Counted from the stretch's first letter, positions 6,565 to 15,241 are shown. The stretch is 32,820 nt of DNA from an uncultured Oscillospiraceae bacterium (GCA_948471095.1 CAOKRG010000030.1:1-32820); one strand, 5' to 3'. Made by a program: numbers and translations. Notes: generated by a model not told the origin, from the sequence alone.

Positions 6565-7864
6565 TGGAAATTCCTCCTCTTATCTCATCGTCCAGGTAGG
6601 CCGTGGAGAAAGCCAGGTAGTCGCCCACAAAGCTCTCGCCAATGCCGGCCTTCCCGGTCTCGCCGCTGGACATATCCTTAAGCACGGCCTGCCCGGAGGA
6701 TAGCTCGTCCTCCCCCAGCACCATGCTGAACTTCGCGCCTATTTTCCCGGCGTACTTCATCTGGGCCTTAAGCCCCCGGCCGCAGATGTCGCAGCCGGCG
6801 GGAATTCCGCACTTATGGAGGATGTCCACCAGGGCCAGGGCCCGCACCCGGGCCTCATCGCCCATGGCGGCAATGTAAAGCTCGCAGCGCACCGGCTGGG
6901 GGAACTCCGCCTTCTGGGCCTCCAGGGCCAGCATCAGCCGGTCCAGGCCCAGGCCGAAGCCCAGCCCGGGGGTGGGGCTGCCGCCCATCTCCTCCACCAG
7001 GCCGTCGTAGCGCCCGCCGCCGCCCAGGGCAAAGCCCAGGCTCTGGGAGGGGAACTCGAACACCGTGCGGGTGTAGTAGTCCAGGCCCCGGACCAGGCCG
7101 GGGTCCAAGGTATATTCAATGCCCAAAGCGGCCAGGTACTCCCGCACTTTGGCGAAGTGTTCCTGGCAGTCCGGGCAGAGGTAGTCCGTAATCTTGGGCG
7201 CGCCCGCCGCAAGGGCCTGGCAGTCCGGACTCTTGCAGTCCAGAATGCGCATGGGGTTCCGGTCCAGCCGGGAGAGGCAGGTGGCGCACAGCTGGTCCCG
7301 GCGGGCCGAGAAATACTCTTTCAGGGCCTGGTGGTAGTCCTTGCGGCAGTCCTTGCAGCCGATGGAGTTCAGCTGCAGGCCCACGTCCTGCAGGCCCAGC
7401 CGCCGGAAGGCCGACAGGGCCATGGCGATGATCTGGGCGTCCGCCGCTGGCTCCGCCGCGCCGAAGACCTCCACGCCAAAGGTGCGGAACTCCCGCATCC
7501 GCCCGGCCTGGGGTTTTTCATAGCGGTAGCAGGGGATGTTGTAATAGAGCTTCACCGGGTACCCGGCGTTGAACAGGCCGTTTTCCAGCATGGCCCGCAC
7601 GGCCCCGGCGGTGCCCTCGGGGCGCAGGGTCACCGAGCGGCCGGCCTTGTCCTCGAAGGTATACATCTGCTTTTCCACCACGTCGGTCACGTCGCCCATG
7701 CCCCGCTGGAACAGCTCCGTGTGCTCAAAAACCGGGGTGCGTATCTCTCCGAACCCGTTGAGCCGGGCCTCGGAGGCCAGCACCTCTTCCATGGCCCGCC
7801 ATTTTTCCGCCGCCTCGGGCACCAGGTCGGCGGTCCCCTTTGGGGCTCTCGTAATCAAATCCAT
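6548..7864 (-). CDS. hisS: Histidine--tRNA ligase
   Basis: HisRS charges tRNA-His. The 438 residues begin with ITRAPKGTADLVPEAAEKWR and show class II motif 1 (GFGEIRTPVFEH), motif 2 (LRPEGTAGAVRAML, then YRYEKPQAGRMREFRTFGVEVFG), and the HisRS signature motifs LVRGLDYYTRTVFEF and FALGGGGRYDGLVEEMGG. The C-terminal anticodon-binding domain follows (about 335-430). Length is normal. AGGAAA lies upstream of the ATG at 7864. It leads aspS with a 17-bp overlap, a common pairing in Firmicutes. Confidence 0.97.
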   Translation of the reverse strand: MDLITRAPKGTADLVPEAAEKWRAMEEVLASEARLNGFGEIRTPVFEHTELFQRGMGDVTDVVEKQMYTFEDKAGRSVTLRPEGTAGAVRAMLENGLFNAGYPVKLYYNIPCYRYEKPQAGRMREFRTFGVEVFGAAEPAADAQIIAMALSAFRRLGLQDVGLQLNSIGCKDCRKDYHQALKEYFSARRDQLCATCLSRLDRNPMRILDCKSPDCQALAAGAPKITDYLCPDCQEHFAKVREYLAALGIEYTLDPGLVRGLDYYTRTVFEFPSQSLGFALGGGGRYDGLVEEMGGSPTPGLGFGLGLDRLMLALEAQKAEFPQPVRCELYIAAMGDEARVRALALVDILHKCGIPAGCDICGRGLKAQMKYAGKIGAKFSMVLGEDELSSGQAVLKDMSSGETGKAGIGESFVGDYLAFSTAYLDDEIRGGISIAQNT

Positions 7865-7935
7865 GTCGTTTCCTGCCTTTTCCTAAACGCTATTCCAGCC
7901 CCGGCGGCGCCGGGGCCGGTCTCTTCCCATCACGT

Positions 7936-7961
7936 TAGAGTCTGTTTTAAAACAGACTCTA
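7936..7961. repeat. Perfect 26-bp palindrome at the mgsA stop codon
   Basis: TAGAGTCTGTTTT (7936-7948) is followed directly by its exact complement (7949-7961). The mgsA stop TAG (7961-7959) is the first three bases of the palindrome on the minus strand. There is no loop and no T-run after it, so a terminator role is uncertain. Its CTGTTTTAAAACAG core is shared with the inverted repeat at 107-152. Confidence 0.7.
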
Positions 7962-8357
7962 GGGCCGGACGATCTCCCGCCAGTCCATGTCGCCCCGTTC
8001 TAAACCGTGGATGAGCACCTCCGCCGTGGCGATGTTGGTGGCCACGGGGATGTTGTGCATGTCGCACAGGCGCAGCAGGTTCAGCACGCTGGGGTCGCTG
8101 CTCTGGGAGCTTAAGGGGTCCCGGAAAAACAGCAGCAGGTCGATTTCGTCGCAGGAGATGCGGGCCGCGATCTGCTGGTCCCCCCCCTGGGGGCCGCTGA
8201 GAAACCGCTGGAGCTTTAGGCCCGTGGCCTCAGAGATCATTTTGCCCGTGGTGCCGGTGCCGCACAGGGTGTGGCGGCTCAAGATGCCGCAATAGGCAAT
8301 GCAGAACTGCACCATCAGTTCTTTTTTTGCGTCATGCGCTGTCAGTGCGATGTTCAT
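7959..8357 (-). CDS. mgsA: Methylglyoxal synthase
   Basis: MgsA turns dihydroxyacetone phosphate into methylglyoxal, an overflow valve of glycolysis. The 132-residue protein starts [15 protein letters not shown] and shows TLCGTGTTG (phosphate binding), [12 protein letters not shown] with the catalytic Asp, and [10 protein letters not shown], all family signatures. The ATG at 8357 is preceded by TTGGGGGGAG at a good distance; an in-frame ATG at 8444 would overlap minD and add a leader not seen in the family. It lies 83 bp after minD, a neighbourhood common in Clostridia. Confidence 0.96.
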   Translation of the reverse strand: MNIALTAHDAKKELMVQFCIAYCGILSRHTLCGTGTTGKMISEATGLKLQRFLSGPQGGDQQIAARISCDEIDLLLFFRDPLSSQSSDPSVLNLLRLCDMHNIPVATNIATAEVLIHGLERGDMDWREIVRP

Positions 8358-8440
8358 AATTAACTCCCCCCAAGGTAATAAAGAATAAATACGGTGTGTT
8401 TGCGGGATGTTCCGCGTTCTGAGCGCCGCGCCGGGCCCTC

Positions 8441-9175
8441 TCAAAAGCGGTCCGGCATGGGGACCGCCTCTCCCTCCAGCCGGGCGGCCATTCGGGTGAA
8501 GGCCATCATGGCCGGAGACTTTTCCGGCGCGGCGGTTCCCTTTAAAAACGCCGCCGCCATGGCGTGGTCTTCCGGGGCCATGCCGAAGAGCCGCAGGCCC
8601 GAGGCGTCGATGACCGCGTCCAGGTCCGCGTAAACTCCGGTGCGGTCAAAGAGCTCCCCCTCGAACCGGTTGATGGCCAGCCGCTTGTCCTCCACGCCCA
8701 GCCGCTCCAAAAGGCGGCGCACGGTTCCGGCGCTGCGCACGCACACGGGGTCCGGGCTGCACACCACGAGGGCCCGGTCGGCGGCGCAGGCGGCGGAGCG
8801 GAACCCCGCGCCCACGCCGGCGGGGGAGTCCAGCAGCACATAATCATAGTAGCGTTTCAGCAGGGGGACCAGCCGTTCCATCACCGCCGGGCGGATCAGG
8901 TTGTCCCCCGAGGCGGGGGCGGGCAGCAGGTCGAGCCCGGGGCAGCAGGGGTAGATGGCCTGGGCGGGGGCGCAGCGTCCGTACACCACGTCCGAGCTGT
9001 CGAACACCAGGCTTTCCTCCGTGCCGGTCATTCGGTCCAGGCTGCGCAGGCCCGCGTCGCAGTCCACCAGCAGGACCCTGCGGCCCCGGGCGGCCAGAGC
9101 CCTTCCCAGGCCCACCGCCGCGGTGGATTTTCCCACGCCGCCTTTTCCGGATGTGATCACCGTTGCAATCCCCAT
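8441..9175 (-). CDS. minD: MinD-like septum-site ATPase, no MinC or MinE partner nearby
   Basis: MinD is a membrane-associated ParA-type ATPase that positions the division septum. The 244 residues start [18 protein letters not shown] with an intact deviant Walker A motif, followed by [14 protein letters not shown] and [11 protein letters not shown] (Walker B region). It is shorter than typical MinD (about 265) and ends [18 protein letters not shown] without the usual Lys/Phe-rich amphipathic membrane helix. The start at 9175 is preferred over the ATG at 9199 because the latter overlaps the -10 box of the promoter at 9198-9226. The position between mrdA and mgsA is the normal minCDE site, but no minC or minE is present in the window. 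A different ParA-type role is possible. Confidence 0.85.
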   Translation of the reverse strand: MGIATVITSGKGGVGKSTAAVGLGRALAARGRRVLLVDCDAGLRSLDRMTGTEESLVFDSSDVVYGRCAPAQAIYPCCPGLDLLPAPASGDNLIRPAVMERLVPLLKRYYDYVLLDSPAGVGAGFRSAACAADRALVVCSPDPVCVRSAGTVRRLLERLGVEDKRLAINRFEGELFDRTGVYADLDAVIDASGLRLFGMAPEDHAMAAAFLKGTAAPEKSPAMMAFTRMAARLEGEAVPMPDRF

Positions 9176-9197
9176 GCAGAACACCGCCTTACCTATC

Positions 9198-9226
9198 ATC
9201 TTACCACATCAACTGCAATTTGTCAA
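9198..9226 (-). promoter_or_regulatory. Promoter of minD-mgsA
   Basis: On the minus strand TTGACA (9221-9226) is a perfect -35, followed by a 17-bp spacer and TAAGAT (9198-9203). This gives minD, and probably mgsA, a start of transcription separate from the mre-mrdA genes. It also rules out the ATG at 9199. Confidence 0.7.
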
Positions 9227-9306
9227 AAACAAATATTATTTTCTTGGGATTCTATGAGAAAACCACAAAATTCACTGGCCCCTTTTGTTAATTTACCAAA
9301 TCCGTG

Positions 9307-9325
9307 CTTGAACAATTTGTTCAAG
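9307..9325. promoter_or_regulatory. Operator-like palindrome upstream of minD
   Basis: CTTGAACAA-T-TTGTTCAAG is a perfect 9-bp dyad in the 240-bp gap between mrdA and minD, about 80 bp upstream of the minD -35. It may be a protein-binding site or a weak 3' hairpin of the mrdA transcript; no T-run follows. Confidence 0.35.
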
Positions 9326-9438
9326 TTTCCGGCCATGCTTTTTACGTGCTCCCGGCCCCTTTCCACCGGTTTTAGGATGGCCCGCCTTTTGGGGGGAAAT
9401 TCATGGCAAGGGGGCTTTTCCGCCCATGCCGGAGCGCC

Positions 9439-11976
9439 CTATTCTTCTCCGCCCTCCTCCGGCTCATCGGGGCTTTCCCCGCCCTCCGGGTCCGGGCTGG
9501 GGGTGGGGCCGGGCTCCGGGTCCGCGCCGGGGTTCTTGCCGTGATAGAAGGGGGAGTCCGGCGGGGGAGTGGGGCTGGCTGGGGGCTGGGGCGTTTCGGT
9601 CCCTCCCTCTTCCGGTGCGGAGGCTGGGCTGCCCCCGGTGAAAATGTGGTCCGGGATGTCGCTGCCCCGGGGCGGCACGGGAGTGGGGGTGGGTTCCGGC
9701 GCGGCGCTGGGCTCCGCGCTCTCTTCCGGGTCCTCCTCCCCGTCCGGGTTCGGGCTGGGGGAGGCCTGGGCCTGGGCTGCGGCCTCCTTGTCCAGGTCCT
9801 CCTTGGTCTTGAGCACCTTGCCTTCGTCGTCCACCAGGTCGCCGCTCTGGTTGTAGCGGTTGCCCTCCTTGTCCCAGGAGTAAAAGCCGAAATACTGGTC
9901 CAGCATGTCCTTGGCCACGTTCATGGCAAAGGGGCCGGAGCTGCCGTGCTCCAGCATCACCGCAATGGCGATTTGAGGATTCTCCGCCGGGGCGTAGCAA
10001 ATGAAGCTGATGTGCTCCTCGGTGCCGCCGTCCTCCCAGCTTAGGCCGGATGTTTCGGCGGTGCCGGTTTTACAGGCCACGGTTACCGGGTAGTCGGAAA
10101 AGACGCTGCTGGCCGTGCCGGAGGTGGCGGTCTGAATCATGGCGTTGCGCACCACGCCCTGCACGTCCTCCCGGATTTCCGCGTCGTACAGCAGCTCCGG
10201 CTCATAGCGGCGGATGGTCTCTTTGCCGGTGTAGTCCAGCACCTCGCTGAGAAAATGGGTGCGGTAGCGCCGGCCGCCATTGGCCAGGGTGGCGCAGTAG
10301 GTGGCCAGCTGAATGGGCGTAAACTGGTTGTCCGACTGGCCAATGGCCGCCTGGGCGGTGTTGCCCTCGGTCCAGTCCACCCCCGATTCCGAGTGGCGCT
10401 CCCGGTACTCAGAGGGGCTGGTCATCACGCCGGAGGCCTCAGAAAGCTCCACTCCGGTTTTCCAGCCTAGGCCGAAGTATTCGGCGTAAGCGTCCAGCCG
10501 GTCGATGCCCAGCCGCAGGCCCAGCTCGCAGAAGTAGCAGTTGCAGCTTCCCGCAATGGCGGAATACACACTGGCCCAGCCATGCTTGTCCGTGCAGGCC
10601 AGCTCCAGGTCAGCGTATTTAAACACGCCGGTAAGCCCCGGGCCGTCGCAGTCGTACACCGGGGACCCCGCCCCGATGATCCCCTCTTGCAGGCCCGCCG
10701 TGGCCACCAATGGCTTGAACACCGAGCCCGGCGTGTAGATGCCGTTTAGGGCCCGGTCGTTTAGGGCCTTTAGGCCATCCTTATCCAGCAGCAGGTCCTC
10801 TTGGTACTGGCCGCCCGCCATATAGAGGTTTAGGTCGTAGCTGGGGTAGGAGGATGCCGCCAGCACCGCGAAGTCGGAGATGTCGATGGCCACGGCGGCT
10901 CCGGCCTTGCAGTCGTGGGCCTTTTTGTCACCCTTTAGGCCCGTGTTTACATTGGCCCGTATGTTCTTCTCCAAAGACCAGTTGGCCACCCGCTGCAGGT
11001 CCGCGTCCAGGGTGAGCCGGACGGTGCGGCCCTCTTGGGGGGCAATGGCCGTGGCGGTGGTGGTCACCTCCCCCGCTTCGTTGGAGAAAACAGACTGCTG
11101 GCCCCGCTGGCCCCGCAGCTCCGCCTCAAAGGCGTATTCCGCGCCGTTAAGGCCCACCACGTCGCTGTCCTTATAGCCGCCGATGTTTTCCTCCGGGTTA
11201 TACAGATTATTCTGCTCTTCCTGTTCCTCTTTAAACCAGGTGGGCATCGAACCGGTAACCCCCACCACATGGGGGGCTAGGGAACCCTCTTCGCCATAAT
11301 AGCGGTCCACGTTAACCCGGGTCTCAATGCCCTTCCAGCGGTTGGATTGTTCTCCGAAGACGCCCACTGTCTCCGGCGACACGCCGCTGGCGAACACATA
11401 GGGGTCGTTAATGGAAAACTGGTCCCGGGTCATGGAGTAGCGCACAGAAAGCACCGTGCGGGTGTCCTCCTTGGAGTGGCCCTCGTAGCGGTAGCGGCGG
11501 GCCAGCTCCCGCATGCAGTCATCGGCGGTGGCATAGTCGGCCAGGTTCAGCATGTCCCGGCTTTTCAGAGTCTCAATCTCGTCCTCTTTGTTTTCCATAA
11601 AGCGGTAGTTGCCCTCTTCGTCCAGCTCAATGGGCAGCCGGTCCCGCCAGGATTCGCCCAGCTCTTCCAGCAGGTCCACCACTTGCAAAATGGTCTCGTT
11701 GCGCTTGGAGTCGTCCAGGTACAGGGCGTTGTAGATCACCTCGTACACAATGTGGTTGCCCGCCAGCACATTCCCCTCCCGGTCCAGGATCTCCCCCCGG
11801 GCCGCCTCGATCTCCACCACATCCGTGCGGTGGCTGAGGGCCTCCTTTTCATAGGCCTCTCCGTTGATGATCTGCCAATTGAAGAGCTGCAGGGTGTAAA
11901 TGGCGAAAAAGACCACCACCACCAGCACGCAGGCGGTGGAGCGTCCCAGCTTCCAGTGTAAATGGGGTAGGTTCAT
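9439..11976 (-). CDS. mrdA: Penicillin-binding protein 2 (elongasome transpeptidase) with Pro-rich tail
   Basis: PBP2 cross-links lateral-wall peptidoglycan with the MreBCD system. The 845 residues have a short cytoplasmic start, one membrane helix (about 14-32, ACVLVVVVFFAIYTLQLF), a PBP dimerisation domain with the RGEILDREGNVLA motif, and a transpeptidase domain. That domain shows the active-site tetrad SVFK (near residue 418), the SCN motif (near 475) and KTGTAE (near 635). From about residue 735 the protein continues as a ~110-residue Pro/Ser/Glu/Gly-rich, probably disordered extracellular tail, which most PBP2 proteins lack. GAGGAAG precedes the ATG at 11976. It follows mreD by 16 bp in the same unit. 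Confidence 0.93.
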   Translation of the reverse strand: MNLPHLHWKLGRSTACVLVVVVFFAIYTLQLFNWQIINGEAYEKEALSHRTDVVEIEAARGEILDREGNVLAGNHIVYEVIYNALYLDDSKRNETILQVVDLLEELGESWRDRLPIELDEEGNYRFMENKEDEIETLKSRDMLNLADYATADDCMRELARRYRYEGHSKEDTRTVLSVRYSMTRDQFSINDPYVFASGVSPETVGVFGEQSNRWKGIETRVNVDRYYGEEGSLAPHVVGVTGSMPTWFKEEQEEQNNLYNPEENIGGYKDSDVVGLNGAEYAFEAELRGQRGQQSVFSNEAGEVTTTATAIAPQEGRTVRLTLDADLQRVANWSLEKNIRANVNTGLKGDKKAHDCKAGAAVAIDISDFAVLAASSYPSYDLNLYMAGGQYQEDLLLDKDGLKALNDRALNGIYTPGSVFKPLVATAGLQEGIIGAGSPVYDCDGPGLTGVFKYADLELACTDKHGWASVYSAIAGSCNCYFCELGLRLGIDRLDAYAEYFGLGWKTGVELSEASGVMTSPSEYRERHSESGVDWTEGNTAQAAIGQSDNQFTPIQLATYCATLANGGRRYRTHFLSEVLDYTGKETIRRYEPELLYDAEIREDVQGVVRNAMIQTATSGTASSVFSDYPVTVACKTGTAETSGLSWEDGGTEEHISFICYAPAENPQIAIAVMLEHGSSGPFAMNVAKDMLDQYFGFYSWDKEGNRYNQSGDLVDDEGKVLKTKEDLDKEAAAQAQASPSPNPDGEEDPEESAEPSAAPEPTPTPVPPRGSDIPDHIFTGGSPASAPEEGGTETPQPPASPTPPPDSPFYHGKNPGADPEPGPTPSPDPEGGESPDEPEEGGEE

Positions 11977-11992
11977 ACGGCTTCCTCGTGCC

Positions 11993-12505
11993 CTACTTTT
12001 CCGCGGGGTCCAGGGCCCCGGAAAGGCCCCGGTTCAGCAGGTACAGCAGGGGGATGAATAACAGGGTATATAAGTACTTCGGCAGGTAGTGGCTTCGAAA
12101 GGCGAAGCCTGGCTGAGAGTAGCGGAAATAGTAGAAAAACAGCCATTGGGCCCCCAGGGTCAGAGCCAGGGCCCAGGCGCCGTTCAGCGCGGCGGTGACC
12201 AAGTTGGCCTGCATGCGGGTGCGCACCAGAAGGCTGACAAAAAAGCACAGGGCGCCCAGCACCAGGGCGTGGAAGCCCAGCACCCGGGAAAACCCGAAAT
12301 CGCACAGCAGCCCCGCCACAATGCCAAAGGCCAGGGCGGGCACTTCCTCCTCAAACATGGCAATGGCCACGGCCGCAGGCAGCAGCAGCACCGGCCGCAC
12401 CCCGGCCACCGCCGGAAGCAGCCCCGGGGTCTCCTGCACCATAAACAGCACCAGCAGCTCCAGGGTATAGGCCAGGTATCGGATCAGCCGGTTCAGGTCT
12501 TTCAT
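11993..12505 (-). CDS. mreD: Rod-shape determining membrane protein MreD
   Basis: MreD is a small integral membrane member of the elongasome. The 170 residues are strongly hydrophobic with about five membrane segments (for example TLELLVLFMVQ, LLLPAAVAIAMF, LGALCFFVSLLV, YTLLFIPLLYLL), and the length fits the family. The ATG overlaps the mreC stop by 4 bp (ATGA), so it is coupled to mreC. mrdA follows 16 bp downstream. The call rests on hydrophobicity and position, since MreD is poorly conserved. Confidence 0.88.
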   Translation of the reverse strand: MKDLNRLIRYLAYTLELLVLFMVQETPGLLPAVAGVRPVLLLPAAVAIAMFEEEVPALAFGIVAGLLCDFGFSRVLGFHALVLGALCFFVSLLVRTRMQANLVTAALNGAWALALTLGAQWLFFYYFRYSQPGFAFRSHYLPKYLYTLLFIPLLYLLNRGLSGALDPAEK

Positions 12506-13395
12506 TCCGCGTCCTCCTGGTTGTCCTGGCCAGGGTCCAGCTCCACCACGTTCTCGTCCTCCCCCTGGCCGGGGAAGCTGGTGATCACCTGGACCTCCCG
12601 CACCTCGGAGAGATCCTCGAAGGGCTTCAGCACCGCATAGCGGGAGACGTCCGTCTCGGACTTTTCAATGCTTTGCACCTGACCGATTTTCAGCTTGGGC
12701 GGGTACACGCTCCCCCTCCCGGAGGTGGTGATGATGTCCCCGGGCTCCAGCTTGGTCTCGCTGGAGAGAAAGCCCAGCCGCAAAAGACCGGAGCTGGCCA
12801 TGGTCACGCTGCCCCGCACCACGCCCACCTCCTGTTTGTCAATGGAGATGGCCGACACCTCCACGTCCTCCGAAAGCAGGCAGTTCACCTTGCTGGTGGT
12901 GGCGGAGGCCTGAACGACAATGCCAACCAAGCCCCGGGAGGTGATCACCGGGTCGCCGGTGGAAATGCCCGCCAGGGTTCCGGCGTTGATGGAAAAGCCG
13001 TAGAACACGTCGTTGGGGTCCCGGCCGATGACCGAGGCGGAGCGCATCTCGATTTCGGGGGCCTCCTGGCTGATGTGCAGCTGGGTTTTCAGCTGCTGGT
13101 TTTCCCGCAGCACGCTGTCGTATTCCACCAGCCGGTCCAGCAGGGCGCTGTTCTCCTCCTGCAGGGAGCCCACCAATTCCTTCAGCTCGCCCTTGGTCAG
13201 GCCGTCGATGTCCAGAAACTCGGTCACATTGCCCGTAATCTCCGTGGCCACGCTCTGCATGGGGGAGGAGACGAAGCCCAACAGGCTGGCGATGAGGGAC
13301 CCGCCCGCCGAGGCGGTGTAGATGAGCAGCCCCAGAAGGACCACCACCGCGATGACCAGGACCTTGAAGGAGCTTCCTTTTAGAAATTCGTTCAC
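12502..13395 (-). CDS. mreC: Rod-shape determining protein MreC
   Basis: MreC links the cytoplasmic MreB filaments to the wall enzymes. The 297 residues have an N-terminal membrane helix (about 11-35, KVLVIAVVVLLGLLIYTASAG), a coiled coil (about 65-100, LKELVGSLQEENSALLDRLVEYD), and the beta-rich MreC domain with VIGRDPNDVFYGFSINAG and PVITSRGLVGIV. A Glu/Asp-rich tail closes it. The start is GTG at 13395, supported by AGGAGGT five bases upstream. It is coupled to mreD. The 436-bp gap to mreB upstream is filled with repeats, so mreC may have lost tight co-transcription with mreB. Confidence 0.95.
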   Translation of the reverse strand: MNEFLKGSSFKVLVIAVVVLLGLLIYTASAGGSLIASLLGFVSSPMQSVATEITGNVTEFLDIDGLTKGELKELVGSLQEENSALLDRLVEYDSVLRENQQLKTQLHISQEAPEIEMRSASVIGRDPNDVFYGFSINAGTLAGISTGDPVITSRGLVGIVVQASATTSKVNCLLSEDVEVSAISIDKQEVGVVRGSVTMASSGLLRLGFLSSETKLEPGDIITTSGRGSVYPPKLKIGQVQSIEKSETDVSRYAVLKPFEDLSEVREVQVITSFPGQGEDENVVELDPGQDNQEDAE

Positions 13396-13428
13396 GTTGC
13401 ACCTCCTATGAGGATGAAAAAGGCGTTT

Positions 13429-13459
13429 AGGGCAAACAGTCCAAAAAACTGTTTGCCCT
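13429..13459. repeat. Perfect 12-bp inverted repeat upstream of mreC
   Basis: AGGGCAAACAGT (13429-13440) and its exact complement (13448-13459) flank a seven-base loop. It stands about 35 bp before the mreC start and is not followed by a T-run on the minus strand. Confidence 0.6.
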
Positions 13460-13495
13460 GGGGCGGTACGCTGCCGGATAAAACTGAGAACTCGT

Positions 13496-13530
13496 ATTAA
13501 CAGTCAGAAAACTATCGCCTGACTGTTAAT
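13496..13530. repeat. Second 12-bp inverted repeat in the mreB-mreC gap
   Basis: ATTAACAGTCAG (13496-13507) and CTGACTGTTAAT (13519-13530) are exact complements around an 11-base loop. It directly abuts the composite repeat that begins at 13536. Confidence 0.6.
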
Positions 13531-13535
13531 TGAAA

Positions 13536-13655
13536 GCAAAATACGCGGTCAAGGGGCGTTAGGCCCCTTGCAGATTCTTAAGGCGGAGCCTTAAGCCGCC
13601 GGAGGCCAAAACATTCCTTAAATGGGCCGTAGGCCCTCTTCGGGACGTAGTCCTG
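13536..13655 (-). repeat. Composite hairpin repeat, copy 3 (long form)
   Basis: On the minus strand the order is ACGTCCCGAA with a GGGCCTACGGCCC hairpin (about 13620-13648), the GGCCTCCGGCGGC anchor, hairpin 1 (13578-13594, TTAAGGC/GCCTTAA), hairpin 2 (13550-13570, CAAGGGGC/GCCCCTTG with loop CTAAC) and the end box GACCGCGTATTTTGC. The stems differ in sequence from copies 1 and 2 but still pair fully. Confidence 0.75.
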
Positions 13656-13732
13656 CCCCCGGAATGCCTGCCGTTTATCGCCAAGTAATTATGAATACAG
13701 ATTCCAAGACTGAAAGAACGGAGCGAACTCAA

Positions 13733-13812
13733 AGTCTTTAAAAATTTTCAAGAAACGTTCTACAGAAGTGTTCCAGCCAGTCCGCTTTGCAAGCTTGTCC
13801 GCCGGAGGCCGC
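13733..13812 (-). repeat. Repeat after mreB, related to the one after nrdD
   Basis: On the minus strand the GGCCTCCGGCGG anchor is followed by a hairpin-prone stretch and then GTTTCTTGAAAATTTT and AAAGACTTT. The matching stretch at 2044-2099 reads GTTTCTTAACAATCTTC and AAAGACTTT. Both copies lie just past the stop codon of a minus-strand gene. Confidence 0.5.
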
Positions 13813-13831
13813 TCCGTACCCAAAAAACTCT

Positions 13832-14992
13832 TTACTTCCGCCGGGTATTGCGGTAATAGGACTTGGGCAGCTCGATCTCCAGGCTCTTGCCCGTGCCCTC
13901 CACCACGCAGTCCAGGGGCCGCTCCGCCACATGGACGGGGATGCCCGTCTCCTGGCTGACCAGCCGGTCCAGACCCTTTAAGAGGGCGCCGCCGCCGGTG
14001 AGCATGATGCCCCGGTCGATGATGTCCGCCGCCAGCTCCGGGGGGGTCTGCTCCAGGGTCTCCTTGATGGCGTCCACCACCACCATGACGCTGTCCGCCA
14101 GGGCCTCCCGCACCTCGTCCGCGTGGATGGTCACGTTCTTGGGCAGGCCGTCCACCAGGTTGCGGCCCTTGATCTCTACAAAGGCGTTGATGGTCTCCTC
14201 GGTGGGGAAGGCCGAGCCGATGCGCATTTTAATCTCCTCGGCGGTGCGCTCGCCGATGAGCAGGTTGTACTTCTTCTTTACATAGGTGACGATGGCCTCG
14301 TCGAACTTGTCCCCCGCCATGCGTACGGAGACGGCGGTGACGATGTCCCCCAGGGAGATGACGGCCACCTCGCTGGTGCCGCCGCCAATGTCCACCACCA
14401 TGCTGCCCGTGGCGTCGGAAACCGGCAGGCCGGCGCCCACCGCCGCGGCCATAGGCTCTTCCATCAGGTCCACATTGTTGCTGCCCGCCTGCCGGGCCGC
14501 GTCCTCCACCGCCCGGCGCTCGACCTCGGTGACCCCCGAAGGAATGCAGATGACGATCCGGGGGCGGCTGAGGGCCCCGGCCTTGAGGGCCTTCTTAATA
14601 AAATACTTCAGCATGGCGGCGGTCACGTCGAAGTCGGCGATGACGCCGTCCTTCAGGGGCCGCACGGCCACGATGGAGCCGGGGGTACGCCCCAGCATCT
14701 CCTTGGCCTGCTTGCCCACGGCCAGCACCTCGTCCGAGCGCACGTCCACCGCCACCACCGAGGGCTCCCGCATCACGATGCCCTTGCCCCGCATAAACAC
14801 CAGGGTGTTCGCGGTGCCCAGGTCGATGCCGATATCTTTGGAAAACATGGAAAACATGGAGAGAATCCCCGAAAAGCCCGCCATAGAATTCACTGCCTTT
14901 CTCCGGCCTTGCCGGTCCGATAGAATGTGAAACGCCAGCAGCCCCAAAAGACCCGCCGCCAGCACCAAAAGTAAGATGTACTGCCACTTCAT
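13832..14992 (-). CDS. mreB: Rod-shape determining actin homologue MreB, possibly with N-terminal membrane helix
   Basis: MreB forms the membrane-bound filaments that guide lateral wall synthesis. The actin core is complete: [15 protein letters not shown] (phosphate 1), [35 protein letters not shown] (phosphate 2) and [17 protein letters not shown] (adenosine site). Two starts are plausible. ATG at 14992 (GGGGAAAGG six bases upstream) gives 386 residues with a clear membrane helix at about 5-23 ([17 protein letters not shown]) followed by [10 protein letters not shown] at 14884 (GGAGAAAGG about 11 bases upstream) gives 350 residues, nearer the usual 330-345. An ATG at 15136 lies within the promoter spacing region and is excluded. 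I give the longer form because the hydrophobic stretch is in frame and flanked like a real anchor. Confidence 0.93.
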   Translation of the reverse strand: MKWQYILLLVLAAGLLGLLAFHILSDRQGRRKAVNSMAGFSGILSMFSMFSKDIGIDLGTANTLVFMRGKGIVMREPSVVAVDVRSDEVLAVGKQAKEMLGRTPGSIVAVRPLKDGVIADFDVTAAMLKYFIKKALKAGALSRPRIVICIPSGVTEVERRAVEDAARQAGSNNVDLMEEPMAAAVGAGLPVSDATGSMVVDIGGGTSEVAVISLGDIVTAVSVRMAGDKFDEAIVTYVKKKYNLLIGERTAEEIKMRIGSAFPTEETINAFVEIKGRNLVDGLPKNVTIHADEVREALADSVMVVVDAIKETLEQTPPELAADIIDRGIMLTGGGALLKGLDRLVSQETGIPVHVAERPLDCVVEGTGKSLEIELPKSYYRNTRRK

Positions 14993-15124
14993 ACGCTGCC
15001 TTTCCCCGGGATCCCCCCGGCGCGCGAAGGCCAAACCGCAACAGATAAAGTATTCCCAAACTTTTCCGGAATATTGCAGGCCCTCCGGCTTTTCCACGGG
15101 CCGGAACGGTTTTGGGCCGCTTCC

Positions 15125-15153
15125 ATTATAACGCATTTTGCGGGGATTCTCAA
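15125..15153 (-). promoter_or_regulatory. Promoter of mreB
   Basis: On the minus strand TTGAGA (15148-15153), 17 bp, TATAAT (15125-15130). Transcription would begin near 15118, leaving a leader of about 125 bases to the ATG at 14992. It separates mreB from dut just upstream. Confidence 0.8.
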
Positions 15154-15241
15154 CCTCTATATTGGTTTCTCCCGGGAAAATCCCGGTTTTGCGGAAGATA
15201 TGCAGGCTTCCCCGGAGTTTTCCACAAGATGTGCGCCGGGG

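Noticed and set aside
9307-9325. LexA box
   Set aside because: Gram-positive LexA boxes have four bases between GAAC and GTTC; here there are five and the flanks differ.
14993-15136. Upstream ATG of mreB at 15136
   Set aside because: It lies at the -10 element of a strong promoter, so the codon would not be in the transcript.
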